From: Candidatus Latescibacterota bacterium | GTDB taxonomy: Bacteria; Latescibacterota; UBA2968 | Assembly (NCBI GenBank): GCA_022824945.1 | Contig: JAJDYX010000022.1 | Span: 112,419-176,418, forward strand | DNA length: 64,000 bases | Reading direction: 5' to 3' | Part shown: positions 24,355-33,493 of the stretch, piece by piece | Layout: each line of letters starts with the position of its first letter | How positions within the stretch are numbered: the first letter of the stretch is position 1 | Notes under the pieces: model-generated | Databases searched by the model: none | The model's input: only the letters and a program-made list of their open reading frames with translations | What the model was told of the DNA's origin: nothing | Position numbers and translations under genes: made by a program

Positions 24355-27300
24355 TCATTGAGGACGTCTAATACCCAGCTTTCTCATTTTGCCATACAGA
24401 GTAGAAGACGGTAGTTTCAGCAGAGCCGCTGCACCTCTGGCCCCTTTTATCTGCCAGTTAGTGACTTTGAGCACTTCGAGGATATAGCGGCGTTCAAATT
24501 CATCCCAGGGCATGATTTCGCGGTCTTGATCTAACTTGTGATCGGGAGTCTCGTCTTCGATTCGGGAACCATACAGTCCCAGATCACCCACTTCGATTTG
24601 AGTACCCTGACACGCAATTACAGCCCGCTGCATAGTATGCTCCAATTCCCGCACATTGCCCGGCCAATGAAAGTTTTGCAACACCTCTATGACCTCAGAA
24701 CTCAGGCGATCAATTTGCTTGCCCAGATGTGCCACCAGGCGACTCTTGAAAAACTCAGCAAGGTCCGGAATATCCTCCGTGCGCTCGCGTAGAGGCGGCA
24801 AATACATCGGAAAAGCATTGAGGCGGTAATAGAGATCCTCGCGGAAATTACCTGCGCTGACCATCTCCTTGAGGTTGCGATTCGTCGCCGCCACAATACG
24901 CGTCTGTGACTTCAGCGTCTCGCTGCCCCCAACGCGCTCAAACGTACCCTCTTCCAGCAATTGCAGCAGCCTGGCCTGCGTTTCCAGAGCCATATCGCCG
25001 ATCTCATCTAAGAAGAGCGTACCGCCTCTGGCCAGTTCCACCTTGCCCAGCCGGCGGGATATAGCGCTGGTAAAAGCCCCTTTCTCGTGACCAAAAAGCT
25101 CGCTATCGATCAGCGATTCAGGCAACGCACCGCAGTTGACCTGTATAAAGGGACCATCGCTATGGGCACTCAGTGCGTGTAACACCCGGGCAGCCACCCC
25201 TTTGCCCACACCCGTCTCGCCCAGAATCAGTACAGTCAGGTCTGCGGATGCCACCTCTATGAGTTTGATTTGAAACTCGCGCAAAGCCGCGCTATGACCG
25301 ATAAACTCGTTGCTTCCTTGACTGTTGAGTACAGCAGTCAGTTCTTTAATACGCGGATCAGGCTCTACCGAGATTTGTACCTGCGCCATCTGCGAGTAAT
25401 TGAGATCGCGATCTACAGCTTTAACCTGAAAGGTGTAATCTCCCGGTGGCAAGTCTCGATAATAGACCCTCATCTCTCGAGTCGCGGGCTGCCAATCAGA
25501 ATCGTAGCCCTCCAGGCGATAAACATAGAGCATATCGCTGGGATGGGTCGAAAAACTCAGCCCCTTGTACTCGAAAATCACCTGTTGATCCGTCGTAGAT
25601 AGGATGACTTCCTCCAGGTTCTCATAGACCTGATCAACGACAACTTGAATCAGGCGAACTATAGGCGGAATTTGCCGCAGGCGGTAGCGCACCAGAGACC
25701 CCAGAGCCGTGCCAAACCAAAAAGTCCCATCGCGATCTTCGAGTATCTGAAGAACGGGCCCTATATGTGGTGACTTGATGGTCTGAAAAAGCAGTCCATC
25801 GTAGTGAACCACACCTCCATCCGTGCCGAGCCAGAGGTGTCCACGCGAATCCTCGAACAGACAGCGGATGCGGTTGCTCGGCAAACCGTCTTCAGTGGTA
25901 AAGTTGCGAAAAACAATACCATCAAAGCAACTGAGCCCCCTTTGGGTGGCAATCCACAGGTTTCCAGTGCGGTCTTCCAGCAGATCGGCGACCCGGTTAT
26001 CTAACAACCCATCCGAAACAGTATAAAGAGAAATGCCTTCTTCTGGATGCCACCGCCCAATACCCTTGCCACTGCCGAAGGGATTATGGGTGCCCACACT
26101 AAACCAGAACTCTCGGTTGCGTCTGACGATCAAAGCACCGATGTGGTTGAAAGGATCTTCTTTCTCCTCCTCCTCAAAAACGAGTTGGAACTGCCCGCCC
26201 CGGTGATAAATAATCTGCAGCGGACTGGCAAAAAGCTCTTCTCTTTTTTTAGTCGTGCCATTTTCCCACTGCCCCAGAATAAGCTGCCCCTCCTGGTCCT
26301 CGGCGATTGCGCTGACCCCCACCTCGCCAAAATCCGCGGTGGAGTGAAAACCCCGCCCGTCATAGCGGAACAGACCATTGCCACCGCCAAACCATACATG
26401 ACCGTCGCGGTCTTCGTAAATGGCGAAACAACTGTTGAGATCGAGATCCTGTTCGGCTCCGACAAATTCAAAGTACTCGCCATCGAAACGCGCGAGACTT
26501 TTGGTTGTGAGGCTCAAAAAAGGAGAGGAAAACCCGATCCATATATCCCCTCGTCGATCCTGCAACATCTGCGAGATCTCGCTATCGCCTTCGGGAGAAT
26601 TTTTGCCGGGGTCGAAAAGCCCGATACTATATGCATCGTAGAGCACCACACCGCCGCCCCATGTGGCGAACCAAAACTGATGCTCGCGGTCCTGAAACAC
26701 AGCGTTGACAACGGGATAAGGAAGACCATCGGCAGGAGTAAAACCGCTAAATCCATCGGGATTCTTATAGAGCACCCCTTCCGAAGTGCAGAACCACATC
26801 CGCCCTTCGCTGTCACACTGAATTTTGCGCAGATTACCACCGAGGTCCACGCGAACTTGATGGAAGGTGCCATCGGCATAGTGCCAGAGTCCATCCCGCT
26901 GCCCGTATCGACCAATCCACACCTGGCCTGTGCGGTCTCGACCCACTGCATAGTTACTCTGATCAGGAGGAAAACCCTCTTCCTCTTTGTAGCGATAAAA
27001 GGATGCGCCATCGAAGCGGATAAGGTAGTCAAAACCAAACCACAGGTGGCCTTCCGTATCCTGAGTAATACCCCAACACTGATTGGTCCACTGAGGAGAA
27101 GGCGGCTGCTCGTAGTGCTGGAGATAGAGCGGAATCAAATCGCGGAAAGCAGTACCCTCGCAATACCCCAGGGTATTCGTGCCACCGCACCATATACGCC
27201 CCTCACGGTCTTCGTAGATGAACTGCACAGATCGGCCTGCGATCCCATCGTCTTCCAAATAGTGGAAATTTGCGCCATCGTACCAGCAGACGCCACTCAT

Positions 27301-27546
27301 TGTACCAAACCACAATCTTCCCCGGCTATCCTTCTGGATAGCAAAAACTCGATCGCCACAAAGACCATCCTGTCGAGTAAATGTCTGAAACGCACCCCCG
27401 TCAAAACGGCTGACACCGTTGTCCCAGGTAGCGAACCATAGATATCCCTCGTTGTCTTCTGCAATATGTTCGGTACGCACCCCAGCCAGACCATCGGCAA
27501 GGGAATACGTTCGCCAGGTACCCGTGCGGTCGAGTGGCTTGATCAT
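24355..27546 (-). CDS. One-component sensor-activator: beta-propellers, Y_Y_Y, sigma-54 AAA+, Fis-type HTH (copy A)
   Basis: The protein is about 1063 residues starting MIKPLDRTGTWRTYS; this start is shared with the paralogue. Residues 10-640 hold repeated propeller blades of the Reg_prop type (EDNEGYLWFATWDNGVSRFDG style) and about 650-735 a Y_Y_Y domain (LRVYYRDLPPGDYTFQVKAV style). Directly after, without any membrane helix or histidine kinase, come a sigma-54 activator AAA+ module (about 745-985; Walker A GETGVGKG, GAFTSA loop, Walker B FLDEIGDM, arginine-finger region YYRLNAFP) and a C-terminal Fis-type HTH. Inference: it senses a sugar in the cytoplasm and switches on the sigma-54 promoter at 24133-24148. 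Confidence 0.9.
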   Translation of the reverse strand: MIKPLDRTGTWRTYSLADGLAGVRTEHIAEDNEGYLWFATWDNGVSRFDGGAFQTFTRQDGLCGDRVFAIQKDSRGRLWFGTMSGVCWYDGANFHYLEDDGIAGRSVQFIYEDREGRIWCGGTNTLGYCEGTAFRDLIPLYLQHYEQPPSPQWTNQCWGITQDTEGHLWFGFDYLIRFDGASFYRYKEEEGFPPDQSNYAVGRDRTGQVWIGRYGQRDGLWHYADGTFHQVRVDLGGNLRKIQCDSEGRMWFCTSEGVLYKNPDGFSGFTPADGLPYPVVNAVFQDREHQFWFATWGGGVVLYDAYSIGLFDPGKNSPEGDSEISQMLQDRRGDIWIGFSSPFLSLTTKSLARFDGEYFEFVGAEQDLDLNSCFAIYEDRDGHVWFGGGNGLFRYDGRGFHSTADFGEVGVSAIAEDQEGQLILGQWENGTTKKREELFASPLQIIYHRGGQFQLVFEEEEKEDPFNHIGALIVRRNREFWFSVGTHNPFGSGKGIGRWHPEEGISLYTVSDGLLDNRVADLLEDRTGNLWIATQRGLSCFDGIVFRNFTTEDGLPSNRIRCLFEDSRGHLWLGTDGGVVHYDGLLFQTIKSPHIGPVLQILEDRDGTFWFGTALGSLVRYRLRQIPPIVRLIQVVVDQVYENLEEVILSTTDQQVIFEYKGLSFSTHPSDMLYVYRLEGYDSDWQPATREMRVYYRDLPPGDYTFQVKAVDRDLNYSQMAQVQISVEPDPRIKELTAVLNSQGSNEFIGHSAALREFQIKLIEVASADLTVLILGETGVGKGVAARVLHALSAHSDGPFIQVNCGALPESLIDSELFGHEKGAFTSAISRRLGKVELARGGTLFLDEIGDMALETQARLLQLLEEGTFERVGGSETLKSQTRIVAATNRNLKEMVSAGNFREDLYYRLNAFPMYLPPLRERTEDIPDLAEFFKSRLVAHLGKQIDRLSSEVIEVLQNFHWPGNVRELEHTMQRAVIACQGTQIEVGDLGLYGSRIEDETPDHKLDQDREIMPWDEFERRYILEVLKVTNWQIKGARGAAALLKLPSSTLYGKMRKLGIRRPQ

Positions 27547-27611
27547 GGGAAAAGAGCCTTGTGACATACGTTAAAAAACTGGTCTATAAATTTATCTCAC
27601 ACTTGCAAAGA

Positions 27612-27672
27612 TAAGAATGGATTGCTATGTATCCAAAGACAAAAAAATACCCGGCGAGAACCGGGTATTTTA
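27612..27672 (-). terminator. Terminator repeat, copy 2
   Basis: An 11-bp hairpin (27644-27654 with 27661-27671) followed on the minus strand by seven T, GTCTTTGGAT and ATCCATTCTTATCTTTG. It terminates the DUF1961 gene and abuts the leader of regulator A. Confidence 0.88.
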
Positions 27673-27703
27673 GCACGTAAAAATAGTCTGTGAGCCTTTA
27701 TAC

Positions 27704-28528
27704 TTAAGCACTGACCTCATGCACCTTTAAATTCGCATATTCGCCAATCAAAGGCGCCATTTGCCGAAAACCGATCTTGCCACCACCCAGCAAAGGCCCA
27801 TACGTCTGACCATCATCAACCCAGTGAAAAATTTTTAAATCGCGGATATAAAAAACAACCTCTGCACCGCATTTGATCAGCGTAATCGGATATGGCGGTC
27901 TGGCATCGACAACAGAAGGCAGGGGATCAGCCCCCTGACAGACCATGTGAAAACCATAACTCTTGCGCAAATTGCAAACCTGAAAAGCGCGTTCTTTGAG
28001 TGCCTTTCGCCGAAAGTAAGACACATGCAACGCATTGATATCGCTGCTGTGATACTGCTTGTACTCGCCAGCCCGCGACGCCAATGACGGATCAAATATA
28101 TCTTCACCCCCTCGCCCCAAAGCAGAAAAAAACAGAATGCACAACCCTGGCTCGCGCACTGGCCAAAAATCCCACGTCACAGCAATATCCGCTGGAAAAT
28201 CTTCGGGACACCAAAAAACAAAATTTGCCGCCTGTCCCTCCCCTGGGTCGCGGCGGTTCTCCATTCGCATGCGACCATTCGGAAAAGTGATCGCAGCATC
28301 TCCCTCCAGCCGAAACCCTTCAATATCTGACGCGGAAGACAGCGGATTATCATAAATCAATTCGCCAAATTCAAAATTATCCATAACACCTCTCCTGATG
28401 CGTTGACGTATCGGATTCTTCGCCGCATGGACAGCGTGCCTCAAAAACAGCGGCACACTACCAAAAGAGACTGAAAACAATACCATCTTGCTGCATTTTA
28501 TAAACGCCCTGCGCGTCCATTCCATCAT
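27704..28528 (-). CDS. DUF1961 family protein with Tat-type signal
   Basis: The 274-residue protein starts MMEWTRRAFIK. The twin arginine, the following hydrophobic stretch MVLFSVSFGSVPLFL and a small-residue A.A site near 36 suggest Tat export. The mature part matches DUF1961: WDFWPVREPGLCILFFSA, YHSSDINALHVSYFRR, GFHMVCQGADPLP and a final FRQMAPLIGEYANLKV. The fold is a concanavalin-like beta sandwich in this family, often near glycan genes. An internal ATG at 28384 has an even better site (AGGAGAGG), so a shorter cytosolic product is possible. It lies between the two sigma-54 regulators. Confidence 0.75.
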   Translation of the reverse strand: MMEWTRRAFIKCSKMVLFSVSFGSVPLFLRHAVHAAKNPIRQRIRRGVMDNFEFGELIYDNPLSSASDIEGFRLEGDAAITFPNGRMRMENRRDPGEGQAANFVFWCPEDFPADIAVTWDFWPVREPGLCILFFSALGRGGEDIFDPSLASRAGEYKQYHSSDINALHVSYFRRKALKERAFQVCNLRKSYGFHMVCQGADPLPSVVDARPPYPITLIKCGAEVVFYIRDLKIFHWVDDGQTYGPLLGGGKIGFRQMAPLIGEYANLKVHEVSA

Positions 28529-28561
28529 TTTAGTCTCCCTTTAGTCTCCCTCTCCCTCTCT

Positions 28562-28599
28562 AAAAAACAAAAAGCTCTGGCAAAACACCAGAGCTTTTT
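28562..28599 (-). terminator. Rho-independent terminator of regulator B
   Basis: A 12-bp stem AAAAAGCTCTGG (28569-28580) with its complement (28588-28599). On the minus strand it is followed by a T-rich run. It sits only about 35 bases before the DUF1961 ATG, so that gene depends on read-through or on a promoter I cannot see. Confidence 0.85.
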
Positions 28600-28691
28600 C
28601 TATTTCAATTGTGCAGAAATCGCGACTATTGGTCAAAAATGGCTCACGCGCCGCAACCAACATCACCAGATCCTTTTCACTACATTCCGGA

Positions 28692-31600
28692 TCAAGGACG
28701 TTTAATACCCAATCTTTTCATTCGGCTGTACAGGGTAGAAGGCGGCAATTCCAGCCGAGCCGCTGCGCCTTTTGTTCCCTTTACCTTCCAGTTGGTGATT
28801 TCGAGCACCTCGAGAATATAGAGACGTTCAAATTCTTCCATAGACACGATTTCGCGGTCTTGAAAATCCGATAAGGAGGTCCACACCAGGTCGAGAGTAG
28901 CACTTTTGATTCGCGAACGGTACGACCCGAGGTCCTCTAATTCGATCCGAGCCCCCTGGCATACGGTTACGGCTCGCTGTATGGTATGCTCCAGTTCTCG
29001 CACATTCCCAGGCCAATCATAGGCTCGCAACTCCTCGATAACCTCTGTCGTCAAGGGAGCTATATCCTTGCCTATATGCGCCGCCAGGCGATCCTTGAAA
29101 AACTCCGCCAGGTGTGGTATATCCTCTTTGCGATCACGTAGAGGCGGCAAATAAAGCGGAAAAACATAGATGCGATAATAGAGGTCCTCGCGAAAAGCAC
29201 CTGTATTGACCATCTCCTCAATATTGCGATTCGTCGATACCACAATGCGCGTCTGCCCCTTCAGTATCTCGCTGCCCCCAACACGCTCAAACGTACCTTC
29301 TTCCAGCAAGCGCAATAGTTTGGCCTGCGTTTCCAGAGTCATATCGCCGATCTCGTCCAAAAAGAGCGTGCCATCTTTGGCCAATTCCACCTTGCCCAGC
29401 CTGCGAGAAACTGCATTGGCAAAAGCCCCTTTTTCGTGACCAAAAAGTTCACTATCGATCAATGTCTGGGATAGGGCACCGCAGTTGACCTGGATAAAGG
29501 GACCATCGCTATGGACACTCTGTTCGTGTAATACCCGCGCAGCCAATCCCTTGCCTACACCTGTCTCACCCAGAATCAGCACGGACAGATCGGTGGATGC
29601 GACCTCCATCAATCTGGTCTGAAACTGGTTCAGAGCCTCGCTCTGACCGATAAACTCATTGCCCTCCTGGTTGTTGAGTGCAGCAGTCAGAGCTTCAATA
29701 CGCAAGTCCGGTTCTACTGAGATTTGAACCTGTGCCATCTCTGAGTAATTGAGGTCGCGATCTACAGCCCTGACTTGAAAGGTGTAATCGCCAGGCGGCA
29801 AGTCCCGGTAATGCGCTCGCATTTCTCGGGTTGCTGGCTGCCAGTCGGGGTCGTGTCCCTTCAGGCGATAAATGTAAAGCATGTCGCGGGGACGCGTGGA
29901 AAAACTCAGACCCTTGTACTCAAAAATCACATTCTGCTCTGTGGTAGATAGGATGCCTTCTTCTATGTTCTCATGGACCTTATCGGCAATCACCTGAAGC
30001 AGGCAAATCTGGGGCGGAGTTTTTTGTTGCCTATAGCGCACCAGAGAATTTTGGACTGTACCGAACCAAAAGGCTCCATCACGATCTTCGAGTATTTGAA
30101 GAACAGATCCTATATGCGGTGAGTTGATGGTCTGGAAAAGTTGACCATCGTAGTGAGCCACGCCCCCGTCTGTGCCAATCCAGATGTGGCCTCGCTGATC
30201 TTCTAACAAGCAGCGGATGCGATCACTCGGCAAACCGTCTGCTGTTGTGAAGGTGTGGAAGGTGCTACCATCAAAGCGACTGAGACCGCTTTGGGTAGCA
30301 ATCCATACGTTTCCATGCAGGTCTTCCAGCAGGTCCTCGACTTTGTCATCTATCAGCCCATCTTCAATCCCATAAAATTTAAGCCCATCTTCGGAATGCC
30401 AGCGCGCAAAACCCTTATCTTTGTCGAAAAAATTTGGGTAAGAAATAAAAAAATAAAACTCGCCATTACGCCCGGCAATCACCGTGCCGATGCGGCTGAA
30501 AGGATCTCTCTTTTCATTATCCTCAAAAATAGTTTGTAACTGATCGTCTCGCTGGTAAATGAGCCTCACTGGGCTGCCCCAAAAGGCTCTTCTTCTTATT
30601 TTTTCGTTTCCCCAATGGCCAAAAAGAAATTTCCCTTGCGAATCCTGGGCAATTGCACTGATACCACTTTCGCCTAAACCTGCAGTTGTTTGCATTTTTT
30701 TGAGCTTATCTCCATCATAGCAGAACAAGCCATTGCCACCTCCAAACCACAGGTCCCCGTCGCAGTCCTCGTAGATGGCGAAACAGTTGTTGATATCAAA
30801 ACCATCCTCAGTGCCTACGAATTCAAAGTGCTCGCCATCAAAGCGAAAAACACTTTTATTCACATGGTTGAGAAAGGGAGCTACATACCCAACCCATATA
30901 TCTCCTCGTCTGTCTTGCACGATCTGTGAGATCTCAATCATATTTTTGTTTTCAACTACCGCATTGGGATCAAAAACACTGATACTATGTGCATCGTAAA
31001 GCCCGACGCCACCCCAGGTAGCAAACCAGAACTGATGCTCGTGGCCCTGGAACACAGCTTTAACTGCGGGATGGGGCAAGCCATCGGCAACGGTAAACCT
31101 GCTAAACCCATCTCCATCCTGATAGAATACCCCATCTGAAGTGCAAAACCACATCCGCCCATCCCGATCGCACTGAATTTTGCGCAGGCTATCACCCAAA
31201 TCTATCTCAGCAGATTGGAAGGTACCATCGGCATAGTAACAGAGTTTATCCTGGTGTCTGCGATGACCGATCCAAACATGGCCGGTAGAGTCCTGCGCCA
31301 CAGCATAGCTCGTGTTGCCTTGCGGAAAACCATCTTTCTTTTCATAGCGAAGGAAGGATGTGCCGTCGAAACGGATGAGGTAGTTAAATCCAAACCACAT
31401 CTGGCCTTCAGGATCCTGAGCAATACCCCGACACTGATTGGGCCAGCGAGGAGAAGGTGGCTCCTCGTAGTGCTGGAGGTAGAGCGGAATCAGGTCGTGG
31501 AACACAGTGCCATCGTAATACCCCAGAGTCCTGTGACCGCCACACCATATACGCCCCTCACTGTCTTCGTAGATGAACTGCACAGCACGCCCTGCGATCC

Positions 31601-31901
31601 CTTCGTCCTCCAAATGGTGGAAATCTGCTCCGTCGTACCAGCAGACCCCATTTAATGTACCGAACCACAACCTGTTTTGACTGTCCTGTTTAATAAAATA
31701 AACACGGTCGTTAACAAGACCGTCGCGTCGCGTAAAATTCTGGAACGCGTCCCCATCGAAGCGGCTGACGCCATTGTCCCATGTGGCGAACCAGAGATAG
31801 CCTTCACTGTCCTCGACGATGTGTTCAACGCGCATCCCGGCCAGGCCGTCGGCCATGGAATAAGTCCGCCAGGTACCTGTGCGATCAAGTGGCTTGATCA
31901 T
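28692..31901 (-). CDS. Propeller/Y_Y_Y/sigma-54 AAA+/Fis-type regulator (copy B)
   Basis: The protein is about 1069 residues and a clear paralogue of copy A along its whole length, with the same MIKPLDRTGTWRTYS start, Reg_prop blades, Y_Y_Y and no membrane helix. The AAA+ part keeps Walker A GETGVGKG and Walker B FLDEIGDM. The sigma-54 contact loop reads GAFANA instead of the canonical GAFTGA; the Thr is normally needed for sigma-54 contact. The Fis-type HTH (PPSTLYSRMKRLGI) is close to that of copy A, so the two may bind related sites. GAGG lies ten bases before the ATG at 31901. Copy B may be altered or inactive as an activator. Confidence 0.88.
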   Translation of the reverse strand: MIKPLDRTGTWRTYSMADGLAGMRVEHIVEDSEGYLWFATWDNGVSRFDGDAFQNFTRRDGLVNDRVYFIKQDSQNRLWFGTLNGVCWYDGADFHHLEDEGIAGRAVQFIYEDSEGRIWCGGHRTLGYYDGTVFHDLIPLYLQHYEEPPSPRWPNQCRGIAQDPEGQMWFGFNYLIRFDGTSFLRYEKKDGFPQGNTSYAVAQDSTGHVWIGHRRHQDKLCYYADGTFQSAEIDLGDSLRKIQCDRDGRMWFCTSDGVFYQDGDGFSRFTVADGLPHPAVKAVFQGHEHQFWFATWGGVGLYDAHSISVFDPNAVVENKNMIEISQIVQDRRGDIWVGYVAPFLNHVNKSVFRFDGEHFEFVGTEDGFDINNCFAIYEDCDGDLWFGGGNGLFCYDGDKLKKMQTTAGLGESGISAIAQDSQGKFLFGHWGNEKIRRRAFWGSPVRLIYQRDDQLQTIFEDNEKRDPFSRIGTVIAGRNGEFYFFISYPNFFDKDKGFARWHSEDGLKFYGIEDGLIDDKVEDLLEDLHGNVWIATQSGLSRFDGSTFHTFTTADGLPSDRIRCLLEDQRGHIWIGTDGGVAHYDGQLFQTINSPHIGSVLQILEDRDGAFWFGTVQNSLVRYRQQKTPPQICLLQVIADKVHENIEEGILSTTEQNVIFEYKGLSFSTRPRDMLYIYRLKGHDPDWQPATREMRAHYRDLPPGDYTFQVRAVDRDLNYSEMAQVQISVEPDLRIEALTAALNNQEGNEFIGQSEALNQFQTRLMEVASTDLSVLILGETGVGKGLAARVLHEQSVHSDGPFIQVNCGALSQTLIDSELFGHEKGAFANAVSRRLGKVELAKDGTLFLDEIGDMTLETQAKLLRLLEEGTFERVGGSEILKGQTRIVVSTNRNIEEMVNTGAFREDLYYRIYVFPLYLPPLRDRKEDIPHLAEFFKDRLAAHIGKDIAPLTTEVIEELRAYDWPGNVRELEHTIQRAVTVCQGARIELEDLGSYRSRIKSATLDLVWTSLSDFQDREIVSMEEFERLYILEVLEITNWKVKGTKGAAARLELPPSTLYSRMKRLGIKRP

Positions 31902-31966
31902 GGGGTAGAATCCTCGTGATAGGAAAAAAAGCAATTTTATCTCATATTTACAAACGATCGCAAAAA

Positions 31967-32040
31967 AGATAAAAATAAATTACAGATATCCAAAGACAAA
32001 TTATTCCTGAAAAAATACCCGGCGAGAACCGGGTATTTTA
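31967..32040 (-). terminator. Terminator repeat, copy 3
   Basis: The same 11-bp hairpin (32012-32022 with 32029-32039), followed on the minus strand by T, an extra short insert, GTCTTTGGAT and a TTTTATCTTT segment. It ends the aminotransferase gene and leads into regulator B. Confidence 0.88.
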
Positions 32041-32097
32041 GCGCTTAAATTTTTGTTTTAACGAATAGAATATTTGGACGCTGTTCCACATCTCCCT

Positions 32098-33384
32098 TCA
32101 TACCCCCTTTGCCACATCGGCAACCGCTTCAATCGTCGCATCGATCACATCAACTGTATGCGCTGTCGATAAAAACCACGCGCCTCGCTCCAGCGCGCGC
32201 ACGCCTTTGTAATGAAGTGCCTCTGTAAATTTGATATACCGCTCGCGATCTGCACAAAGTGAACTCCGATAATCGACAACCGGGTCATCAACACCAAAGC
32301 CCACATGAAAAATCTGTGGAAAACCCGCAATCCTTGCTTGAATATCGGCCTCTTTCAGTGCGCGCGCAATACCTTCCATAAGCCGATTGCCCCGCGCATT
32401 GAGCGCGTCAAACGTCTCTTTTTTGCTTAACTCGGTCAGCGTAGCGATAACCGCGGCCATAGAAGCGGGTTGCGCATTATAAGTGCCTCCGTGCATCACA
32501 CCCGCGACGAGCATATCCATCAAATCGCCTCGCCCTGCCAAACACGAAACCGGAAACCCATTGGCTATCGCCTTGCCAAACGTCGCCAGATCGGGCGTCA
32601 CTCCAAAGTATTGCTGCGCGCCGCCAGGCGCCACGCGAAACCCCGTAATCACCTCGTCAAAAATGAGCACCGTTCCCGTATCGGTACACACCTCTCGAAC
32701 CCCTTCCAAATAGCCCTCAGCGGGAAAAATCGCGCTGGTATTGCACATCGCAGGCTCCATAATAACCGCAGCGACATCCCCGCGTTTCAGGCGCGAACTC
32801 AGAAGTGCCAGATTATTCCAGGGAAGCACCTCAGTATGCCGACCTGCCACCAGATCTTGCCCTGTACTCGCCGGAATGGGAATGGGCGCATCAACCGGAC
32901 CATACTGATCGGACGGGGGCGCAACAGACCACAGCACATTGTCAAACCAGCCGTGATAATGTCCCTCAAATTTGATCACACAAAGCCGTTCCGTAGCCGC
33001 GCGAGCCAGGCGCAAAGCCGCCTGCACCACTTCGCTACCCGTGCAGTTAAAGCGCACCCGCTCCGCGCATGGCACCATATCGCAAACCATCCTGGCTGCC
33101 TCTTGCTCAATCGCTGTCTGCCCGGCAAAAAGAATGCCCGACTCGAGTTGTTCCCGCACAGCAGACAGCACGGGTTCTGGATTGTGCCCCAAAATCATCG
33201 GTCCCATACCCAAATAATAATCGATCAAACGATTGCCATCCACATCGTAGAGATACGGTCCCTCGCCCCGTTCAAAAACCAGAGGCGTGGGAACCATCCC
33301 CAGCCGAAAATTGCTGTTCACACCACCCGGCAAATAGCGCGAGGCTTCGGCGATCAAACGCTTGGATTTTTCAAAACTTTTCAT
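32098..33384 (-). CDS. Class III PLP aminotransferase, HemL-like
   Basis: The 428-residue protein matches glutamate-1-semialdehyde 2,1-aminomutase and relatives: YLPGGVNSNFR near the start, NCTGSEVVQAALRLARA, FEGHYHGWFDN, the DEVITGFR metal/PLP Asp segment and the Schiff-base Lys in TFGKAIANGFP. GGAG lies five bases before the ATG. Since no other haem gene adjoins and such proteins are often recruited to sugar or amino-acid aminotransfer, I would not call it hemL outright. It is monocistronic, ended by terminator copy 3. Confidence 0.85.
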   Translation of the reverse strand: MKSFEKSKRLIAEASRYLPGGVNSNFRLGMVPTPLVFERGEGPYLYDVDGNRLIDYYLGMGPMILGHNPEPVLSAVREQLESGILFAGQTAIEQEAARMVCDMVPCAERVRFNCTGSEVVQAALRLARAATERLCVIKFEGHYHGWFDNVLWSVAPPSDQYGPVDAPIPIPASTGQDLVAGRHTEVLPWNNLALLSSRLKRGDVAAVIMEPAMCNTSAIFPAEGYLEGVREVCTDTGTVLIFDEVITGFRVAPGGAQQYFGVTPDLATFGKAIANGFPVSCLAGRGDLMDMLVAGVMHGGTYNAQPASMAAVIATLTELSKKETFDALNARGNRLMEGIARALKEADIQARIAGFPQIFHVGFGVDDPVVDYRSSLCADRERYIKFTEALHYKGVRALERGAWFLSTAHTVDVIDATIEAVADVAKGV

Positions 33385-33414
33385 GTAATCTCCGAACCTT
33401 TATAGCGATCAGCT

Positions 33415-33493
33415 TATCCTATTCATCCTTTTATCCTGTACAGCCCGATCCGCTTTCATCCTGTTCATCCTTCAATCCTGTAAATCCTGATCC
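33415..33493 (-). repeat. ATCCTG-type intergenic repeat overlapping a gene end
   Basis: On the plus strand repeated ATCCTGTNCATCC / ATCCTGTAAATCCTG units occur in about 78 bases. The same kind of sequence is a common dispersed repeat in unrelated bacteria. It runs into the glycosyltransferase gene and encodes its last ~17 residues (TGLKDEQDESGSGCTG). Confidence 0.75.

Noticed and set aside
26047..27441. Long open frame (464 codons) on the plus strand opposite regulator A
   Set aside because: It mirrors the coding strand, has no site or domain and lies wholly inside a well-supported gene. The same applies to 22596-23567, 32470-33405 and 34804-36084.
28635..28665. Possible sigma-54 promoter (TGG..TTGC) before the DUF1961 gene
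   Set aside because: The spacing is one base too long and the -24 block lacks the CACG part. Such spacing normally abolishes function.
32098..33384. Naming the aminotransferase hemL
   Set aside because: HemL-like motifs are present, but the context lacks tetrapyrrole genes and close paralogues with other roles are common.
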